Origin: Parapristionchus giblindavisi
Taxonomy: Eukaryota > Nematoda > Chromadorea > Rhabditida > Diplogasteridae
Length of the DNA: 64,000 nucleotides
NCBI GenBank assembly: GCA_943737045.1
Contig: CALSFV010000204.1
Span: forward strand, 558,001 to 622,000
Reading direction: 5' to 3'
Position 1 is the first letter of the stretch. Each line of letters opens with the position of its first letter. Shown here one piece after another: positions 12,741 through 25,100 of this stretch. The notes under the pieces were generated by a model that had not been told where the DNA came from, did not search any database, and was given only the letters and a program-made list of their open reading frames with translations. The translations under genes were made by a program, and so were the position numbers.

Positions 12741-13173
12741 TCTACCCCCAAATCCTCACCTATCCCCACTGTATCCCACTATATCTGCTTGTTCTCCCAA
12801 TTCTTATTCTTCTTCTTTTCGTACCAATACACACATTCTAATCATATCTTCTACGTAATGAATGTACCCACTATTTGCCCAAAGTTAACCAGTTTTTCCC
12901 GCGATTTTACCCAATATTTGCCCAAAAGTTAACCAGTTTTCCCTGCGATTTTGCCCAATTTCCCGCTTTTTCCTACTTTGTTGCCCACGTGCGCCCTGCA
13001 AATCAGCGATAATCAGCTTAGTTATTTCTGGATGCCGAGCTGTTCCAAACAAGGGAGTAGGTGGGATTAGATAAGGGAGCAAAGAAAACATTTGTCTACG
13101 GTCTCTTCATGGGCAATGCTCTCTCGTCGAAAAGATTCTTTAAAAACATTTACGCCAAATGAAGAAAAAAATA

Positions 13174-13293
13174 TTAAAGGCACACCCAAGCAAATTTTAC
13201 TATCCGCATTAGCAATGTTCCATCGCAGACAAAGAAAGCGAGAGAGTGTCGCCAGAGCGGAGAGTTTCAAATTAGCTCAGGTTGTGAATTTAA
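13174..13293. mobile_element. MITE family A copy with TTAA ends
   Basis: TTAAAGGCACACCCAAGC ... AAATTAGCTCAGGTTGTGAA ... TTAA. The element is about 120 bp and folds on itself through CGAGAGAGTGTCGCCAGAGC. Confidence -1.
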
Positions 13294-13508
13294 CATCTCT
13301 GGGTGACCAAAGAACCACTCCAGAATACTGGAGTAGTGTGGGAAATGGCTCTCTGTGGATCTGGGACAGTTTCGTCGGTCTTTGAGGAGAGATAGTATTT
13401 GGAATTAGTTATTCTGAAGAGAGAAGACTTGTGGATAGTGAGTAATCTTCATTTGGTCGAATTGTTTCAGACCAGATACTATGAAGAACTGAGTGAATTT
13501 CTCTGCAT

Positions 13509-13629
13509 TTAAAGGGAGCGTAACCTCACTCAATGGTCTCTTCGACGCGCAATGCTCTCTCGTTGTTAGAGAACAGAAAAATAGTGTGCGCAATGAAGAG
13601 ACCATTGAGTGAGGTTAAGCTCCCTTTAA
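13509..13629. mobile_element. MITE family B copy with TTAA ends
   Basis: TTAAAGGGAGCGTAACCTCA ... TGAGGTTAAGCTCCCTTTAA is an almost perfect inverted repeat around CTCTCTCGTTGTTAGAGAAC. Nearly identical to 26871-26991; a diverged copy is at 20793-20913. Confidence -1.
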
Positions 13630-13939
13630 GAGAAAACAGATAGTATGGAAAAAATTTTTAATTTGAATTATGATCGGATGTCATGTTCATAGTGGTAAAA
13701 ATATAAGGTAAAGCTAACAAGGCGCACGAAATCCTGCGGGAGACACTGCAATGCAAGTGATGACTCCATAATTCCTGTATAATTGTGCTGAATTATTATC
13801 CACAAGTGGAGATTGACTATATTATATACCTTCTGTAGCTTTCCATATCGATTCCCTACCTGTAAATAGGAAAACATAAGTACGACTCTTTCTTCAGTCT
13901 TTTCCCCCACATCCACCTCTGTCAGTAATTGAAATTCGT

Positions 13940-14355
13940 TCTCTACCTCTCCCTCTCTCTCTCCCTCTCCCTCGTTCGTCTTCCCGAGAAAAGTCATTTA
14001 TGAACCCCTCTACCTCTCTCTCTCTCTCCCTCTCTCCCTTTCTCTCTCTCCCTCTCTCTCCTCCCCCCTCTCTCTCTCTCTTCCCTCATAGACCTTCCGA
14101 AGTCGCACAATATTAGTTTTGTTGCTAGGGGTTGCAGCACGGAGGGAGAGCTTATTCTTCTTCTTCCTCTTCTTTCTTTCTTTTCTTCGGACACTATGAT
14201 GAGACTTTACTCTATGGAGAAGGAGAGGGTGGAGGAGAGGGAGAGGGAGACTTGGGGGGGGGAGACAGAGAGAGGAGGAGAAGGAGAGGTAGAGAGAGAA
14301 AGCGGGAAGAGGAGAAAGAGAGGGAGAAGGAGAGGCAGAGGGATAGAAAGGGCTT
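13940..14355. repeat. CT-rich tract then GA-rich tract
   Basis: CT-rich 13945-14090 is followed by GA-rich 14215-14352, which could pair as a long hairpin around about 120 bp. Confidence -1.
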
Positions 14356-15549
14356 AAGAGAGTAAGACAATCATAAATTTCACGAGAACTAAAAAGTAAG
14401 CAGTCATGTGTGGCGGGTTTTCGTTTGTGATAATGACCTTTGAATCCTCCATATTTCCTTTTTCAATATAAGCCATTTTCCCGTTCATGGCCGATACAGT
14501 ATTCTACCGTACCCCTATCCTACAGTATCCCGATGATGATCGATCGCAAAGTGATTTTATTGGGGTTTAAGGTTTACAAGCGATTACCTTCAACAATCTC
14601 CTCTTGATCCCATGTCTATAGAAAGTGTCCCCTATGCTCAATGACCCCGAACGTCAGGGGCTATTGATCGACTACCAGCCATTACAGTAATCCCATAGCA
14701 TACCGTAATCCTGTCACTTCGTTGCGGGACCGGCGCGCTTCTGAATATTTTATGGACTGATCATGTAGAGTGCTAGAATGCATGTACATAGCGCCTCGAG
14801 CGTATTCACTCTTCCGGAAATTTGTTAATAAAAACGTGTTCGAACTCATGCCGTCACTAATCTCAGTAAGTTCGTCGATTTGCATTTTATCACTGTCGCA
14901 AATTCAAAATATGATTTCTAACTGATCAGGCTAATATAACATCCTGCTCTAATATTATTACGGTGAGTCATGACAGGGGTCATTCATAGCTCAATGGGAT
15001 TTAATTCTTTCTTCCATACATATGATTATCGTACGATATAATGGTCATTCGTCACTTGCTCTAACTACAGACCAGGCTACATGTTAAAAATGAGGAAGTG
15101 TTGGTGCTATATTGGTACGTGAGTTATCTTCTTTCCTAGATCGTCCACTCTTTTTTCTTAATCTTCTTCCAATCAGTCTTGCTCTCGATCTCTGATATCA
15201 GGACTCCAATTTTACACATCAAGGTTGTAAAAAATCGAAAAATCAAAGACATTGTGTGTTGAAAATTTGAGGAAATTAGAGGAAACAAGACAAAGGTCTT
15301 CTCATTATACCCAGTGTTCCCCATTTTTTTCTTTCATGGCTTCTGAACAGAACATTTGCAATTATGCTAATTGCTCCCTGAGGTGAAGCTATAAAAATTT
15401 CTACCTCTAACTCTACCTCTACCTCTGCCCTTTGTTTACAGTTTTAATATAATAACTAGCATCATCAAGCATGTGGACCTTATACATATTCACGTATATC
15501 CCTTACTCTCTAACTATTCGGAGGAAAATGTTCTTTCCTCATTACAACA

Positions 15550-15815
15550 ATGATTCGCTCTTTCTTTTTACCTCCTCTCTTTCTCCCTCTTTCTCTACCT
15601 CTCCCTCTCCTTCTGCTTGAATCCACTCCTCTTCCGCTAGTCGGCTTCTCGTTCATACTACCTCTCTCTGTCCCCCCTCTCTCCCCTCTCTCTCCCTCTC
15701 CCTCTCTCTCTCACTCTCTCTCCCTCTCTGTCATCCTCTCTCCCTCTCTCTCTACCTCTCCCCTCTACCTCTCCCTCTCCCTCTACCTCTCCATCTCCCT
15801 CTGCCTCTCCCTCGA
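15550..15815. repeat. Polypyrimidine tract
   Basis: Nearly continuous CTCTCC/CTACCTCT sequence. Confidence -1.
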
Positions 15816-15950
15816 TCCCATCTCTCGGAATGAGACACTAACCGATCACAGGCGTGCAGTGGATAGAGAGACTCGCGTTTCAGAGTCTATCTCCCCTTTA
15901 TTCCTCCGCTTCTCCTCAAGGCTTCCATTACGTTCGGTCCTGTTTTTCTT

Positions 15951-16241
15951 TGGCTGCTAACGGACGTAAGATTTCGAGGGTTATGCTCTGGTTCATCAAA
16001 ACCGTTTGTCAGTCGCTCAATTTTGGAATTCGCTAATTTCAGTAGCTTCAAGGTACGCCCCATGCCAATTCCACTATTCGCATTTTTTCTCTTACGCAGT
16101 AAAATAAATCTGGCACCAGAGCGGTGGGTTTCATATTAGCTCTGCGTGTGCATTTAGGCTGCTAACGGCCGTAAGAATTCGAGGGCTACGTTCCGGTTAG
16201 CCAAACCAATTTTGGATTCTGCTAATCCAAGTTGCTTCACT
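15951..16241. repeat. Diverged tandem duplication, about 100 bp units
   Basis: GGCTGCTAACGGACGTAAG at 15951 recurs as GGCTGCTAACGGCCGTAAG at 16157. Both are followed by TTCGAGGG and then CAATTTTGGA and GCTAAT. A decayed family A MITE (about 16053-16157, ACCAGAGCGGTGGGTTTCAT) lies between the units. Confidence -1.
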
Positions 16242-16249
16242 CATTGTGT

Positions 16250-17020
16250 GTTGATTTCGTCTATAAATGAGGGGAATGACGGCTTCCTAGAAACTTATAT
16301 CCACCAGGAAAACAGGAGACGTAGATATAGGTGGGGCTTCAATCAAAGTCCACAAACCATACCTCTATAGTGCATAGTATTCAACAAATTATTCCTACGA
16401 TATTATATTATGTCAACATTCTTTCATTATTTTTTGAATATTTAGCAAGCTTGAAATGTTTAAAATCATTGTTTTCATAGCCGATTGAAAGCCTCTTAAA
16501 AAATGCTCCCGCGCTTGTTCGACTTTCAATCGAAGATGGCTCTTACCAGAATATTGTGATTTGAATGTGAAGGAAATTACGTAAAATCATGGGAGAGATG
16601 GAGGGACCTCTTCATTCGGACAATCGGTCCCTCGTTTCTGAGGCAGACAAAGAGGAGCGAATGGAATGCCATGCACATCAGAGTCCACAAATGAGAGAGG
16701 GAGAATTATCAATACTGTATGAAGCGCATCTTTGAATCCGCTCCGGCAATGTTGTTCCAGCCAGGAACCCTACCCAGTGGCATTGCCCTATCTTCAGTAG
16801 AACCACCTCCATGTATTGCTATATTGTGAAATACAAAGTCTTCCTGTGAAGAATGATTTCTTTTTATGCGCCTAGATTGTTCTCAACTTGACAGGGTCGC
16901 TGTTAGATTCTTGATATGCTCGATTCGGATTTTTTTGAAATTTTTAATTGATTGATTAATTGCTTAATTGTTGAGTGGATGACGTCGAACATCCATAGTA
17001 TGTACACTTAAATAGTTTCT
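16250..17020. other. Intergenic, nothing recognised
   Basis: Mixed-composition DNA with no convincing exon, inverted repeat or RNA gene. Confidence -1.
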
Positions 17021-17024
17021 CCCT

Positions 17025-17510
17025 CTTGTAACAATCTCTCCCTCTCCCTCTCTCTCCTTCTCTATCCCTCCCTCTCCTTCTCTCCCTCCCTCTCTCTCTC
17101 CCTCTCCTTATCCTCTTCTCTTTTATTACACCACTACCACCACACAGTACTTGACTGCCGAACTACGATAAGCTTTCCTCTTGGATCTCTCCCTCTCCTT
17201 ATCTCTCCCTCTCTCTCTCCCTCTAGGATCTCACCACTCCTCATACCTCTCCCTCTAGGATCTCTCACTCTCCCTATCCCTCTACGACCTCTCCCTGTAG
17301 TTACTTCTGTAAGCCCTTCTTCTTGCTTGCTTGCCACATCTTCACCTCTCCTGACTACCTCATCCACTCAATGCTTATCCTCTACTATGAAACATTATTC
17401 GATATGTTCGTATCTGGTCCTCCCTTTCCTTCTAGGATCTCTCCCTCTCCCTTTACTTCTAGGATCTCTCTTCCCCTCTTTGAATCTCTACCTATCCTTC
17501 TACCTCTAAA
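17025..17510. repeat. Polypyrimidine tracts with TAGGATCTC units
   Basis: CT-rich sequence with a repeated CTAGGATCTCTCCCTCTC-type unit at 17180, 17222, 17257, 17434 and 17460. Confidence -1.
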
Positions 17511-17580
17511 GCTCTGCCATGTTCGTCCACTAGGGCTGTTAGACTTTATTTTCAACATATCTGATAACTAGTTCTTACAG

Positions 17581-17628
17581 GCGCACCCGAGCTAATTTGA
17601 AACTGTTCTGGCAATCCTCTCTCAAGTT
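17581..17628. repeat. MITE family A, left-end fragment
   Basis: CGCACCCGAGCTAATTTGAA then CTGTTCTGGCAATCCTCTCT, the left half of the family. Confidence -1.
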
Positions 17629-17764
17629 TAAGTAGTCATTTAAATTATTATTAATATTACACACTTCAATTTCTTTTTGTCGTGTCAGTTATTACTTCTT
17701 CTCTCCCCGATTCCATGTAGGCATTACCTACGCGAAAACAAGCTTATGTGGCATATGCGCCTTT

Positions 17765-17970
17765 TCTCTACCTCTCCTTTTTGAATCTCTCCCTCTCCCT
17801 CTTGATATACTATGTCTTTATATCCGCTATGTGCTAGGATCTTGCCGTCCTGCTCTACCTCTTCTTCTACCTCTACCTCTAGTTCTACCTCTGCCTCTAC
17901 CTCTACCTATCCTTCTACCTCTACCTCTTTTTCTACGTCTACCTCTACCTCCACCTCTACCTCTCCTCCA
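17765..17970. repeat. (TCTACC)n imperfect hexamer tract
   Basis: About 20 degenerate TCTACC units between 17855 and 17970, preceded by CT-rich DNA. Confidence -1.
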
Positions 17971-18184
17971 TGTCACTTTTCCAGCGTCTCTCTCACCTGG
18001 ATAGCATACAAGTAGGAAGTTGGGAAAAGAACGGCATGAGAAATTTATTTGAAGCGTGTATTACATTCTCCAGGTGTTAGCGATGATGTATTAGGTAGAC
18101 TTTTGCACAATTTTGACACTTTTACATTCTTTATCATTAAAACGTTGTTTAATAAGTGAATTCGTTAATAACCACTGTCGTTTG

Positions 18185-18285
18185 GTAAAGCAGGTCGGGA
18201 AAAGAGATTAGACCCTCCAGACTGAATTGGACTTCGTGTGCCTAGAATAACGGGGTAAGCCGTTACCTTTTACCATAAGTCACCT
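18185..18285 (+). mobile_element. CCTTTA-tail repeat, internally deleted copy
   Basis: GAGATTAGACCCTCCAGACT joins directly to GACTTCGTGTGCCTAGAATA and ends CGTTACCTTTTACC. The middle of the 50712-50872 copy is missing. Confidence -1.
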
Positions 18286-18434
18286 AGGGGCCACCGATAT
18301 CATCCAGGTAGATCATGCAAAAATCATGAAAAGAAAAGAAAATAGGCGAGAAAGTGTGAAAAACGTTGAGATTTTCACTGTTTTCATTTCTATTGAACAT
18401 TGTGGTGGATATAGTCGAGTCAGAAATGAAGTAT

Positions 18435-18660
18435 GAATTGCGCTAGGATGGAGAGAGAGATGGAGAGGGTGGAAAGAGATAGAGCAGCCCTGTTCTATAA
18501 TCCGATTGTCGACTTTTACTCTAGAACTCTCTCCTCCCTCTCTCTCTCCCCCTCCCTCCTTCCTCTCTCTCTTCATCTCTCTCCCTCTTTCTCCCTGCCT
18601 CTACCTCTCTCACTCTCCCTCCCCCCTCTCCCTCTCACTCTCCCTCTTCCTCCTCCACCC
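18435..18660. repeat. GA-rich then CT-rich tract
   Basis: GGAGAGAGAGATGGAGAGGG near 18448, then CT-rich 18528-18658. No gene seen. Confidence -1.
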
Positions 18661-18966
18661 TAACACTATATCTTCTGCTCATGCATCCCTATCAGAAGCT
18701 CTAGCCTTCAAAAAACTCTAAGCCTGTTTACGGCATTTATGCGTGTTTATTAGAAATCTTTGCTCTGATTGCATTCATAATTAATCCCCTCGGGATATGC
18801 CTTAATCGTCTTATTATTAATAATATTTTTGATATGCATACACTACGTATGTCTGGGGAGTACTCAGGGCTTCACCAAAACAACCAAAAGTATGGCTGAA
18901 AAGAGTGTGCACCGAACGGCTTTGTAACCGTCACCATGTTTTCTCTGATGCTATCATATCTCAATC

Positions 18967-19052
18967 ACAACCCGAGCTAATTTGAAACTCTTCGCGCTGG
19001 CAATGCTCTCTCGCTTTCTTCGTCAACGAGAGATCGTTACCAGAACTCTGTC
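18967..19052. repeat. MITE family A, partial copy
   Basis: CCCGAGCTAATTTGAAAC ... GGCAATGCTCTCTCGCTTTC ... GAGAGATCGTTACCAGAACT; the right end is missing. It lies about 120 bp upstream of the exchanger ATG. Confidence -1.
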
Positions 19053-19171
19053 ATTGATCATGTTCCTTGTCGTATTTTATATTATCGTGTCTCGCCCTAC
19101 GACGTTAAGGATTACTTATGACCTTATGACCTTAATCGTTAAGGTAATTCAGTATTTCCCCCTCCATCTCC

Positions 19172-22100
19172 ATGGGACTCGTCATACAATGGACGAGTCG
19201 CGCTGCACTGTTCCTGGTGATAGCTGCCGCCCTAGCCCGTAAGTCGCTTACTTAGCGTTAAGTAACGGACCTTAAAGGCACACCCCGAGCCAATTTGAAA
19301 CCCTTAGCTCTGGCTATGCTCTCTGGCTTTCTTCGTCCACGAGAGAGCGTTGCCAGAGCGGAGAGTAGAATTAGCTCGGGTGTCTATTTAATTAACAAGA
19401 TCCATTAAATCACAAAAGTTTATCCTAACGCCAGTCCTCTAACTTGGCCTAAAGTTTCGTTCAATCACAATAGTAAAGTATTGACACCCTTGAAAATAAG
19501 TTAAATCATAAGATTCATTAAGTCATCGACCTTTATCCCTAAGGTCCACTAAGTCATCGTCATCTCCATTCCCCCTAGCGTGATCGTCCATTCTCTATTC
19601 CTTGTTTGAAATGACGCATTGGTAACATTATACCAACGCCTAAAATAGGCGCCCCTCTCGAAATATAACCAAGGTCCTGGGTCCCTAAACCCAAAACCTG
19701 GAATACGGTCGCGGGTTCCTTAAACCTGGATCCCTAAAGCCAGAACCGAAAATTCGATCGCGGGTCCCAAAAACCGGGGCCATCCGGTTTCCCACATGTC
19801 GGGTGCGATTAATCATGTTTTTGTTTCATTGTCAGGTTGCTACACTAGAGAAGAGGAATGGAGGGGATGATAGATGGATGTGTATGGGAAATGCGATGAA
19901 ATAGGAGATGTAGTGGAGGGATGTATTTGGGTTGGGAGGATGAGTGGATACCTAGAGAGGGAGAAAGGGAGAGGGAGAAAGGGAGAGGGAGAGGGAGAGG
20001 GAGAGGGAGAGGGAGAGGGAGAGGGAGAGGGAGAGGGAGAGGGAGAGGGAGAGGGAGAGGGAGAGGGAGAGGGAGAGGGAGAGGGAGAGGGAGAGGGAGA
20101 GGGAGAGGGAGAGGGAGAGGGAGAGGGAGAGGGAGAGGGAGAGGGAGAGGGAGAGGGAGAGGGAGAGGGAGAGGGAGAGGGAGAGGGAGAGGGAGAGGGA
20201 GAGGGAGAGGGAGAGGGAGAGGGAGAGGGAGAGAAGGAGAGGGAGAGGGAGAGAAGGAGAGGGAGAGGGAGAAATGCAATTGTAATTGAATGAAGGCCTA
20301 CTGTCTCAGAGGTTGCACACGATAGACAAACACTCTGATCAGTAGGGGAAGTGGGAGAGAGAGAGAGAGTAGGAGATGAGAGAGAGAGAGGGACGGGGAG
20401 AGCGGAGAGAGAGAGAGAGGGAGGGATAGTGAGAGGGAGAGAGAGAGACAATCAATTCGATTCAGAAATAGAATGATTCATTTTAAGTTGATGAGTAAAC
20501 TATAGAATATAATGGATCCCCTAATTCATTAGGTGCGCCTGCGTCATTCCAAGTTCAATAATAGGACAAAGCAAAAAGCGCACTGACAATGGTCTAGCAT
20601 GCTACTGGTATGCTGAAAATGCTCTGCATGCTACCGGTATGCTGGAGAAACAATACGACTCGTTGTTAAAGTGTCCGCGCCGAGGTCCTCTACATCTGGA
20701 ATACATTGCATTATGGGGAAAGCTTACGAAAAGTGTGTAGTGGTGTAAGAGGAACATGACATTGAACAAGACGCTACGAAAATGAACTCACCTTAAAGGG
20801 AGAGTGACCTCACTCAATGATCTCTTCATTGCACACTCTATTTCTCTGTTTTCAAACATCGAGAGAGCGTAGACCGTTGAAGATGCCGTTGACAAAGGGT
20901 TCGGTCCCTTTAAGTCACTAAGTCTCGAAATCGCTAATTTAAGATGTCGCGGATGCCGGGTCGAATTGCACGGACGCGGACGCGACGAAGAACTGCATTG
21001 ACGGTCTCGTCGTCCCCATCTGGAGGCCTTTCATGGACCTCAATACTAGTGATCGATTGTTGAGAGGTAGCTACTTTTAAACTCTCCGAGCTAAGTTTAA
21101 CACCCCGGGATAATTTGAAACTCCCTGAGCAAATTTGAACACAACGTGCTAATTTGAAACTTTGAAACCGCTCTGGCTCTCTCGTAGATAGGGAAATCGA
21201 GAGAGCATAGCCAGAGCGAGGAGTTCCAATTATTCTCGTGGTGTACCTTTATAAGGATCAAGCAAATTCATCGAGGGATAAAGGCAAAATGTCTATAAAC
21301 AACTATTCACGAATAAAATAATCAATATTATGAGTGTTTACGACTAAATCAATCAATAATCCCCTCAGGAATCATATACTTCTTCGTGATCGCCTACTGC
21401 TTCCTTGGCGTTTCCATCGTGGCCGATCGATTCATGTCCAGTATCGAAGTCATCACAAGGTTGATCTTTGATCTTTGATCTTTGATCTCTTAATCTTTGA
21501 TCTTTGATTTTTGATCTCTTAATCTTTGCTCTTTCTTGCAGTCAGGAACGCTCGATGACCGTCAAGCGACCCGGACTCGAGCCAATTCAGATCAAGGTTC
21601 GAGTGTGGAACGATACCGTATCCAACTTGACCCTTATGGCCCTCGGTTCGTTTGATCTTTGGTCTTTGATCTTCTCCGAATCCTCGCTCCTTCAGGTTCA
21701 TCGGCTCCCGAAATTCTGCTGTCCATCATCGAGGTAAGCAGCCTCGATTGTTAAGTCATCGATTATGATTTAATAAACTTAAAGAAGGAGACCCTTGAGT
21801 TGGCATGACTGACTCCCGCAACGAATAACATGGGATATAATTTAAATATTGTATTTATGGAATTTTTGCGTAAGTGACAATGGAAAAGTGAGAGAGTCAA
21901 GTAATAATAATATCTTTACGTGCGTTATATGAAATATGAAATATGTCGTTCGGTTCGTGTGATAAATCTCTATCATTCTACCCGAACAGTCTTGTTACGA
22001 AAAAACTAGAGGGTCTCCATCTTTAATGGACTTAGTCTAAGTACACGAAGCCATTAGTTATGACTTAATGGACTTAATGGACTTACCCTAACTACTTAAG

Positions 22101-25100
22101 ATTCTGGCGCGTAAGTTCGAGGCCGGAGATCTCGGACCGAACACCATCGTCGGTTCAGCCGCCTTCAATCTGTTCATGATCATCGCTATCTGTGTAATGG
22201 TCATCCCAAACGGAGAGGTACTTAATGCTTTAGTGTCGGGACTTAAAGACTTACTTAGGGACGACCTTATGACTTAGGGACTGAGTGACTTAAATTAGTT
22301 CTCTATTTCCTGTGATTGTTGACTATTGTTTCGTTCAATAGAAGTCACAGGCAGCGTTCTAGATTCTATAGAAATGATTGTTTACCATGTGACTGTAGTT
22401 GACTGGGCACGTCAGGAAAATAGCTGGCTGAATAATAAGGGAATAATAAAATATTTTTTAATATTTTATTTTTATTTTTATTTTATTTTTCATGATTTTC
22501 AGGTTCGTAGACAAAAGCATCTTGACGTGTTCTTCGTCACGGCTTCATGGTCAGAAATTTTCATTATTATCATTTTTGATTCTTATGATGCCACAGAATG
22601 AAATATTTTTTATATTGTCTCTTCCATAAATGTGCAGCGAATTGTTTCGATTCTTTTTTGTATAGATATATTGAGAACTAGAGTTGGCAATAATGCACTA
22701 TTCATTGCGGGCCCGCAGAGCGGTGTAATTCATTGCGGGCCCGCAAACTCGAATGGTGCGGTGTAAAATCATTGCGGGCCCGCAATGGCATTGCGGGCCC
22801 GCAAAGTCCTTTTCCTCTCCGAGAGAATGAAGAGAGAAGGAAGAGGAGAGGAAAATGACTTTGCGGGCCCGCAATGCCATTGCGGGCCCGCAATGATTTT
22901 ACACCGCACCATTCGAAATTGCGGGACGCAATGATTTCACACCGCATTGCGGGCCCGCAATCACTAGCAATGAAAAGCCAATTTCTTTGCGGGCCCGCAA
23001 CGTCCGAATTGCCAACTCTATTGAGAACTACTGACTATGAACATGTTACCATAACAGTTTCTTTCTGCGGCGTTTTTTCGTAATAGTGAAACGTAAAAGA
23101 ATCACGATTGAATGATTATTAAGTGAGAATTTTTTTATGTTAACAACCGACTGCAAATAATTAATTTCAGGTCAATCTTTGCCTACATCTGGATGTACAT
23201 CATCCTCGCAGTTATCTCCCCCGGAGAGATCGAGGTTTCATTTTTTTTTTTATTTTAAACGATAATTTTAATAAATATATTCTTGTTAATTTTTGAATTC
23301 CTAAATTTCGGTTTGTCCCTCCGACTGACCAACGGTTATGAGATTCGGTTAAATAATTACAATAATTGTTTTGTAAATTATTATATTAATTTCCTGACGT
23401 AGCGGCCGAGACATCATAGGGCACAATATTAGCTAGCCTATAACATTATGTAACTTCACATTTACAGTGCATGCTGAACTGTATTTGCACATCTATTACT
23501 TCCCTAGCTAATTTCACTCTCCGCATTGGCAATACTCTCTCGAAGACAAAGAGAGCGAGAGAATGTGGCCAGAGAGGAGTATCAACTATTAATTGTTATT
23601 TCTTTGCTACCTACGTTGTGGCATATATCTTATGTAATTCATCACGATGTGAATTATTCGCAATTATAAGTTATCCTTGTAATGCATAAATTATTATTAT
23701 TATTAACTTACAATTAGCTCGGGGTGTCGCTAAAATATAATTAATTTAATATTTTAAGGTTTGGGAGGGTCTTCTCACCTTCATTTTCTTCCCTCTCACT
23801 GTGCTGACAGCCTTCATCGCCGATATCAAGATAATTCAGGTTGGCATCAGTTTAAACTTGGATTTTGGCGTTTATACAGAATCTGGTACAGGCAAGCCCA
23901 ATTCTCACACCTGTTTTACATTCCTCAAATCTGGTTATGCCAATACACCCAAAACTGTAAAAATCAGTATCGCATGTGTATGTAATCAGAGCAAAATACC
24001 ATCGTTCTCCCTGTTCTCTTAATCTCCGCAGAATCTGAGAAATTCGACAAAATCCACGTTCATTTTACACAGCTGGTGAAATACGATATGTCTATCTGTA
24101 ATCCGTCCTAGTGGAGATACCACCCACGTGATCTATTCACAATATCTCACATAATGCTGAAAACTTGACGAATAAACTAATGTTGTGTTAATTTCTTGTA
24201 AATGGAATTGTAAATTGTAAAAAGGGTGTTAATTTTGTCCACTTGTAAATAGTTTTTTTTCTATTTTCAGGAAAAACTCGAACATTCTTGTAAAAAGCAA
24301 ATATCTCCGCTCTTTGTAGAGATAGAGACTTGAAACTTCGTTTATAAGCTTTTTTCGTGGTTTGTAACCCAAAAACCAAGTTTCAAGTCTCTAACTAGTC
24401 AGAGAACCGAGATATTTGCTTTTTACAATGCTATTTACAAGTGGACAAAATTAACGCCCTTTTTACAATTTCCAATTCCATTTACAAGAAATTAACACCA
24501 CATAAGTAATCGATAAACTGACAAGTTTAGGGACTCATAAACGATAAGAATTAACTCGATTAATAACTATCGATTTTACTTAAGGATACTTAATGAGTTA
24601 AATATGGCTTAGGAAACCTTAATAACCTTAAATATCGTTTAGTCCAAGTTCCTTCCCCGTCGTTACCGTCGTGGCTCGCATGGACTCATCGCCACCGAGG
24701 GAGAGGAGATGAAGATGCTCGAGTCCAATGGATTCTCTGCTGTATGTTGTTTTGAGCTTGAAATATATATTTATTTTTTAAACATACTTTCATACAAGTG
24801 TATAAAGCAACACTGCAAAATGCCAAAATGTCATTGCCAAAATGGTCAACATGAAAAAGTCTTCTTTATCGGATACCTATCGAATGGTATATGTCCCATC
24901 CCGAAGTCCGGGACCGGCCAACCAGACTTCCTTTGTAAAAGATCGCAACAACTACAGATTTCTGTTGTTAAACATAGCAACTGTCATATCAGTTGTCATT
25001 GCCAATAGCAATGTCATAAATGCAGGAATGCGACCCGGCCGTGAAGGCATTCGAGGACCACAGGAAGGAGTTCATTGAGCTCATGAGAGAGATCAGGTGA

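Larger units (their letters stand above)
20944..23839 (+). other. ncx: NCX exons 2-9: N-terminal transmembrane half with alpha-1 repeat
   Basis: This block encodes roughly residues 23-244. It starts with the extracellular Cys pair (C31, C40) and an NCT glycosylation sequon. A helix reading [20 protein letters not shown] follows, then the alpha-1 ion-binding motif GSSAPE (129-134), split between exons 4 and 5, and [12 protein letters not shown] (153-164) in exon 6. Exons 7-9 give the segment after alpha-1 ([15 protein letters not shown], then [20 protein letters not shown]), which leads into the cytoplasmic loop. These motifs carry the transport-site residues in characterised NCX and CALX proteins. 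Confidence -1.

Noticed and set aside
2725..18663. Many Leu/Ser-rich or Arg/Glu-rich open frames
   Set aside because: All coincide with CT or GA tracts, lack splice context and have no non-repetitive core.
19840..20451. Long open frames of Gly-Glu, Gly-Arg, Pro-Ser or Leu-Pro repeats on both strands
   Set aside because: They are forced by the GGGAGA hexamer, which has no stop codon in any frame. They lie inside the exchanger's first intron.
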